NCBI GenBank assembly: GCA_946055575.1
Contig: CAMGGL010000002.1
Coordinates: 1 to 45,052 of the forward strand
Origin: an uncultured Candidatus Melainabacteria bacterium
Lineage (GTDB): Bacteria; Cyanobacteriota; Vampirovibrionia; Gastranaerophilales; Gastranaerophilaceae
DNA length: 45,052 bases
Direction: 5' to 3'
Shown in pieces: positions 42,241 through 45,052 of the stretch. The translations under genes and the position numbers were made by a program. The notes below the pieces were generated by a model. The model was not told where the DNA came from. It did not search any database and saw only the letters and a program-made list of their open reading frames with translations. How positions within the stretch are numbered: the first letter of the stretch is position 1; each line of letters opens with the position of its first letter.

Positions 42241-42262
42241 ACAATCCCTACTTCACCTTATC

Positions 42263-42278
42263 AGTATATTAAAGTATA
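42263..42278 (-). promoter_or_regulatory. Tandem -10-like elements before the HExxH gene
   Basis: TATACT occurs twice on the minus strand (42263-42268 and 42273-42278) within a direct repeat of TTAATATACT, one DNA turn apart, about 22 and 32 nt from the ATG. No clear -35 is seen. Confidence 0.4.
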
Positions 42279-42311
42279 TTAAACATAAAAATTTTTCTTT
42301 TCAAGTTTATT

Positions 42312-43007
42312 TTAAATCTTTTTGCCCATAGATTTTGAAATTTTTGAATGAATAATATTTGCCTGATTTAAATATTCAGTCAACTTTTCATAATTTTGTA
42401 CTTTTTCACCATAAGGAACATTCATCCCTACAAGCTCATCAACACTTTTACTGATTTCCGAAAGCTGTTCCAAAGAATCAGTCAAGGTAACAACCGAGTT
42501 AATCTTTTTTGAAACCCTAGCAAGAATTTGTCTTGATATAAATTCTTGAATTTTGTAAATAACAGGCATCTTCTTTTTAAATTCCTGATGAGAAAATGTA
42601 TTTTTTTCACCCAAAACTCTCCCGCCATATAGCTGTTGTTTTCTCAAAACATCCAGTTCTTGTAAAATTCTGTTCTTTTTAGCCTTTAGCCCTAATGCCT
42701 CGTTTTGAGTTCCATAATTATCAGCAACTTTTATTTTTGCATCCAAATCTTTTACTATAGCTTCTTTTTCTTTTATTCTATATTCAATACTGAGTTCTTC
42801 AGCTTCCGCACCCTCATAATTTGTTTGATTTAAAATCGTAGAATCGTAGCCATTCAGTCGTTTTACAGGATTGGTCACATTGTTAGCTGGTAAGAATGAA
42901 GATGAATTTTGTGAATTAAAATCTCCATTAAAAGGATTGCCGGAAGAAAAATTAAAATCCCGACTAAAAATGTTTCCGTTTACCTTTTGATTGTTACTGT
43001 TATCCAT
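42312..43007 (-). CDS. Uncharacterised coiled-coil protein, 231 aa
   Basis: No family recognised. The first ~65 residues are disordered and rich in Asn, Ser, Phe and Gly (NIFSRDFNFSSGNPFNGDFN). A coiled coil follows at about 72-120 (EYRIKEKEAIVKDLDAKIKV, LKAKKNRILQELDVLRKQQL), then a helical C-terminal region (about 140-225). No signal peptide or membrane helix. The start has no strong ribosome-binding site. It sits between the HExxH gene and the LPS permease, with spacers of about 70 and 63 nt. Confidence 0.68.
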   Translation of the reverse strand: MDNSNNQKVNGNIFSRDFNFSSGNPFNGDFNSQNSSSFLPANNVTNPVKRLNGYDSTILNQTNYEGAEAEELSIEYRIKEKEAIVKDLDAKIKVADNYGTQNEALGLKAKKNRILQELDVLRKQQLYGGRVLGEKNTFSHQEFKKKMPVIYKIQEFISRQILARVSKKINSVVTLTDSLEQLSEISKSVDELVGMNVPYGEKVQNYEKLTEYLNQANIIHSKISKSMGKKI

Positions 43008-43070
43008 ACAACCATTTTAAAACAAGAAAATAAAATTTTTTACCATTAAAAGTATGATTTTACAAAAACT

Positions 43071-44207
43071 TTATGAAATTGTATAAACTTTTTTATAATA
43101 CAACCATACTCCCCATACGGTTAAAATTATATTAGGAAGCCATGCTGCAATAAAAGCGTTCAATGAACCTGCTTCCCCAAACGATATTGCTAATGCTCGG
43201 ACAACATAATATGCAAATATAATCAGGATACTGAATAGAAATCCCCTGTTATATCTTACTCTTGGCGGAGTAATTGCAAGCGGCACACCAAGCAACACAA
43301 AAACAATCGTTGTAATAGGTAGTGCAATTTTATCAAAAAGTTCAATTGTATAAATCTGTCTGTCACGCGCCTCAAGTTCGGTACTTGCAAGATATTTTGA
43401 AAGTTTCATAAAATTCATTTCTTTTGCAGTTTTCTTATTCAACTCCTTTGATAAATCAAGACCAAACTGTACAACTGATGTTTCAAATAAAGTTGTATTT
43501 AAAACCTGTCCATCATCAGCAATTGTATATGCCGCACCTTTTTCAAACTGCCAACCCTTTGGGGAAGTTTTGCCTTCGCGAGCTTGCAAAACCTGAATAG
43601 TGCCATCTGTTGAATTATCTAAAACAGTTACGTTATACAAAGTTTTTTTATCACACAAACCCACATAAAATAATCGTTTCAATACACCTGCATCACCGGT
43701 TTCTTTAAATACAAAATTTTGCTTTCCGTCAGGAATATTCTTTTGACCTAATGCCCACAATGCCAAATCCTGAGATTGTTTTGTCATTATAGGAACAACC
43801 GTTTCATTAATAACAAAGCTGAATAACGCCATTACAATAGCAAAGGCAAAAATCGGCTTTGCTATTCTGTTCAAACTTATTCCGCATGAGCGCATTACAG
43901 TTATTTCAGAAGACAAACTTAATTTATTTAAAGTCATAACAGTCGACAACAATACACCCATAGGGATTGTCATAACAATAACCGCAGGTAAATTCAACAA
44001 TATCATAATAAATGCTACTTTAAACGGTATTCCGAATTTTGCAATTTGTTTTATTAACGTAATAAACGTATCCGACGCAAATATAATCGTCGTAAAAACA
44101 AATACCCCCATTAAAAACATTTCAATAACTTGTTTTAAAAGGTATCTGTCTAATATTTTTGTATTATTGTATTTTTCTACCAATCCCGAAATAAAATTTT
44201 TCAACAT
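43071..44207 (-). CDS. LptF/LptG family LPS export permease (YjgP/YjgQ)
   Basis: Inner-membrane subunit of the Lpt ABC transporter that extracts lipopolysaccharide for delivery to the outer membrane. The N-terminal half has three membrane segments (about 30-120, with the family block LLNLPAVIVMTIPMGVLLS and SSEITVMRSCGISLNRI). A periplasmic beta-jellyroll region follows (about 145-270), and then three C-terminal segments including IALPITTIVFVLLGVPLAIT. I start at ATG 44207 (MLKNF); the longer form needs a TTG. No clear ribosome-binding site is seen. It is probably co-transcribed with the upstream membrane-anchored protein, 41 nt away. F versus G subunit cannot be told; the family in such genomes is often single. 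Confidence 0.9.
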   Translation of the reverse strand: MLKNFISGLVEKYNNTKILDRYLLKQVIEMFLMGVFVFTTIIFASDTFITLIKQIAKFGIPFKVAFIMILLNLPAVIVMTIPMGVLLSTVMTLNKLSLSSEITVMRSCGISLNRIAKPIFAFAIVMALFSFVINETVVPIMTKQSQDLALWALGQKNIPDGKQNFVFKETGDAGVLKRLFYVGLCDKKTLYNVTVLDNSTDGTIQVLQAREGKTSPKGWQFEKGAAYTIADDGQVLNTTLFETSVVQFGLDLSKELNKKTAKEMNFMKLSKYLASTELEARDRQIYTIELFDKIALPITTIVFVLLGVPLAITPPRVRYNRGFLFSILIIFAYYVVRALAISFGEAGSLNAFIAAWLPNIILTVWGVWLYYKKVYTIS

Positions 44208-44248
44208 AAGCAAATTCTAATCTAAAAAAAAGTTTTACGCAATCAAAT

Positions 44249-44848
44249 TTATTTTATATTTTTAAAAAATTCATTTGAAATCAATTGCGAATAACGGTCT
44301 TTATCATTCGCGGAAACAAGTATTTTATCGTTGCCGTTTTCGTCTTTAACAACCGAAATTATACCGGCAATATCTCCTGTAGGAAACTTTTTTATTCTCG
44401 CTCTGAATTTCACATAAGGAACTTCCTGACCGTAAGAGTTCATTGTACCTTTCTCGGTAACCGTAAATTCCTCTAATGCAGCAGCTTGATATTTGACTTT
44501 ATTAATCGCAGCTTTGATTCGATTTTCCGCATCGGCAGCTTTGATATCATCAGGTGTTAATATTTGTTTTTTACCAGAATCAACTACAACCATTTTTTGC
44601 CCGGAAGCCTTGTGTTCAGCTAAAACAGCATTATATCCCAATATCCCTGCGGCTTTTTCTATTTCAAATTCCTTATTTATCTTGGAAAAATCACCGACTT
44701 TTTGTGCGCGTTCCATAACAGTATCTTTACTTGGAGAAATAATATTCTGTATTTGCTGTTTAAGATACTTTTGTCCGCCCAATGCCATAAACCCGACAAC
44801 CACAATTGTCAGAAAAATCGCCCGTGTTACGTTTTTTAAACAACCCAT
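44249..44848 (-). CDS. Uncharacterised membrane-anchored protein, 199 aa
   Basis: One N-terminal membrane segment (about residues 9-24, AIFLTIVVVGFMALGG) followed by a soluble domain, presumably outside the cytoplasm. The soluble part is Lys/Ala-rich and ends in a beta-rich block (YVKFRARIKKFPTGDIAGII, KDENGNDKILVSANDKD). No family recognised. I start at ATG 44848, which has AAAGAGGA seven nt upstream; a longer frame to 44980 would run into the divergent mutS and is rejected. It lies upstream of the LptF/G gene, so a role in envelope or LPS export is possible, from context only. Confidence 0.75.
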   Translation of the reverse strand: MGCLKNVTRAIFLTIVVVGFMALGGQKYLKQQIQNIISPSKDTVMERAQKVGDFSKINKEFEIEKAAGILGYNAVLAEHKASGQKMVVVDSGKKQILTPDDIKAADAENRIKAAINKVKYQAAALEEFTVTEKGTMNSYGQEVPYVKFRARIKKFPTGDIAGIISVVKDENGNDKILVSANDKDRYSQLISNEFFKNIK

Positions 44849-44876
44849 GTTGAAATCCTCTTTTTTTAATAATATT

Positions 44877-44882
44877 ATTATA
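44877..44882 (-). promoter_or_regulatory. -10 element of the membrane-anchored protein gene
   Basis: TATAAT on the minus strand, 28 nt before the ATG at 44848. The same short AT segment also reads TATAAT on the plus strand (44879-44884), directly against the mutS start codon. Confidence 0.5.
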
Positions 44883-44884
44883 AT

Positions 44885-45052
44885 ATGAGCAAACCTGAAA
44901 TCAAATATATAAACAGTTGGGAAGTTAATCCGGATGATACAACTGCAGTTATGCGACAGTATTTGGAAATAAAAAAACAAAATCCTGACATTTTATTATG
45001 GTATCGTTTAGGGGATTTTTATGAAACATTTTTTGAAGACGCTCTTATTATG
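44885..45052 (+). CDS. mutS: DNA mismatch repair protein MutS, N-terminal fragment (runs off window)
   Basis: The first 56 codons of MutS, cut by the window end. The mismatch-recognition domain start is recognisable: [20 protein letters not shown], then [12 protein letters not shown]. The Phe-x-Glu wedge that contacts the mismatch is normally in the GDFYE-x-FFEDA block; here it is [14 protein letters not shown] 44885 is the first in-frame start but has no ribosome-binding site. A second ATG at 44951 would begin just before RQYLEIKK, closer to the shortest family members. It is divergent from the membrane-anchored protein gene, 36 nt apart. Confidence 0.9.
   Translation, partial: MSKPEIKYINSWEVNPDDTTAVMRQYLEIKKQNPDILLWYRLGDFYETFFEDALIM

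Noticed and set aside
44493-44980. Plus-strand 131-codon frame (44493-44888) and the 44-residue N-terminal extension of the minus-strand gene to 44980
   Set aside because: Both conflict with better evidence: AAAGAGGA sits right before ATG 44848 on the minus strand, and mutS begins at 44885 on the plus strand. The frames have no family resemblance.
1-45052. CRISPR arrays, tRNA/rRNA genes, insertion sequences or prophage genes
   Set aside because: No regularly spaced repeats, no cloverleaf-like segments with a CCA end or GTTCRANNC box, and no transposase or phage proteins were seen on reading both strands; a tool search could still reveal short cases.

Overview
The window is an AT-rich bacterial chromosome segment packed with short-spaced genes. 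No tRNA, rRNA, CRISPR array, insertion sequence or phage gene was recognised. The content points to a Gram-negative cell. It has an LptF/LptG-type LPS export permease, a family 9 (ADP-heptose type) glycosyltransferase, an FlhB-type export-apparatus protein followed by a sigma-28-like factor, a VKOR-DsbA fusion, a PPi-dependent phosphofructokinase and a GGDEF/HD-GYP protein. The combination (very AT-rich, LPS genes, FlhB, PPi-PFK, many uncharacterised proteins) resembles the non-photosynthetic cyanobacterial relatives Candidatus Gastranaerophilales/Melainabacteria (Vampirovibrionia). This assignment is an inference and cannot be proved from the window.

Layout. 1-2.6 kb (+): deoC, flhB and a FliA-like sigma factor. 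2.6-10.6 kb (-): a 5'-nucleotidase without a signal peptide, thiL, a GAF-GGDEF-HD-GYP protein, a GT9 glycosyltransferase, rsmD and PPi-phosphofructokinase. 10.7-12.0 kb (+): clpP and an unknown coiled-coil protein. 12.1-13.2 kb: divergent 5-formyl-THF cyclo-ligase and cob(I)alamin adenosyltransferase. 13.2-19.7 kb (-): histidine kinase, hpt, tilS, priA, a PC4-like DNA-binding protein and a PnuC-like transporter. 19.8-20.8 kb (+): an unknown membrane protein with an internal duplication. 20.8-24.6 kb (-): two TPR-type proteins, queH and a VKOR-DsbA fusion. 24.7-26.4 kb (+): a protein with MshEN-like repeats and asparaginase II. 26.4-33.4 kb (-): a secreted protein, a CNNM/CorC protein, a SNF2 ATPase, gpmI and a small unknown. 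33.7-35.7 kb (-): a calpain-like protease with YwqK/MORN-like repeats and a LysM domain. 35.8-41 kb (-): fabF, acpP, fabG, fabD, gatA. 41-44.8 kb (-): a HExxH protein, an unknown coiled-coil protein, an LptF/G permease and a membrane-anchored unknown. The window ends inside mutS (+).

How the genes fit together. Most are housekeeping: type II fatty acid synthesis (fabD-fabG-acpP-fabF), glycolysis (PPi-PFK, gpmI), tRNA and translation quality (tilS, gatA, queH, rsmD), DNA maintenance (priA, mutS, SNF2) and cofactors (thiL, MTHFS, cobO, pnuC). The accessory interest lies in predicted enzymes that lack signal peptides (calpain-LysM protease, 5'-nucleotidase, HExxH protein) and in several uncharacterised proteins.

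Regulation. Many promoters have a recognisable -10 (TATAAT or extended TGnTATAAT) only 12-28 nt from the start codon, which predicts very short 5' leaders. Four convergent gene pairs abut or overlap with no terminator between them. Elsewhere intrinsic terminators are clear. No gene-free stretch exceeds about 230 nt; the largest (33433-33659) holds a GC-rich hairpin next to the end of the calpain-like gene.
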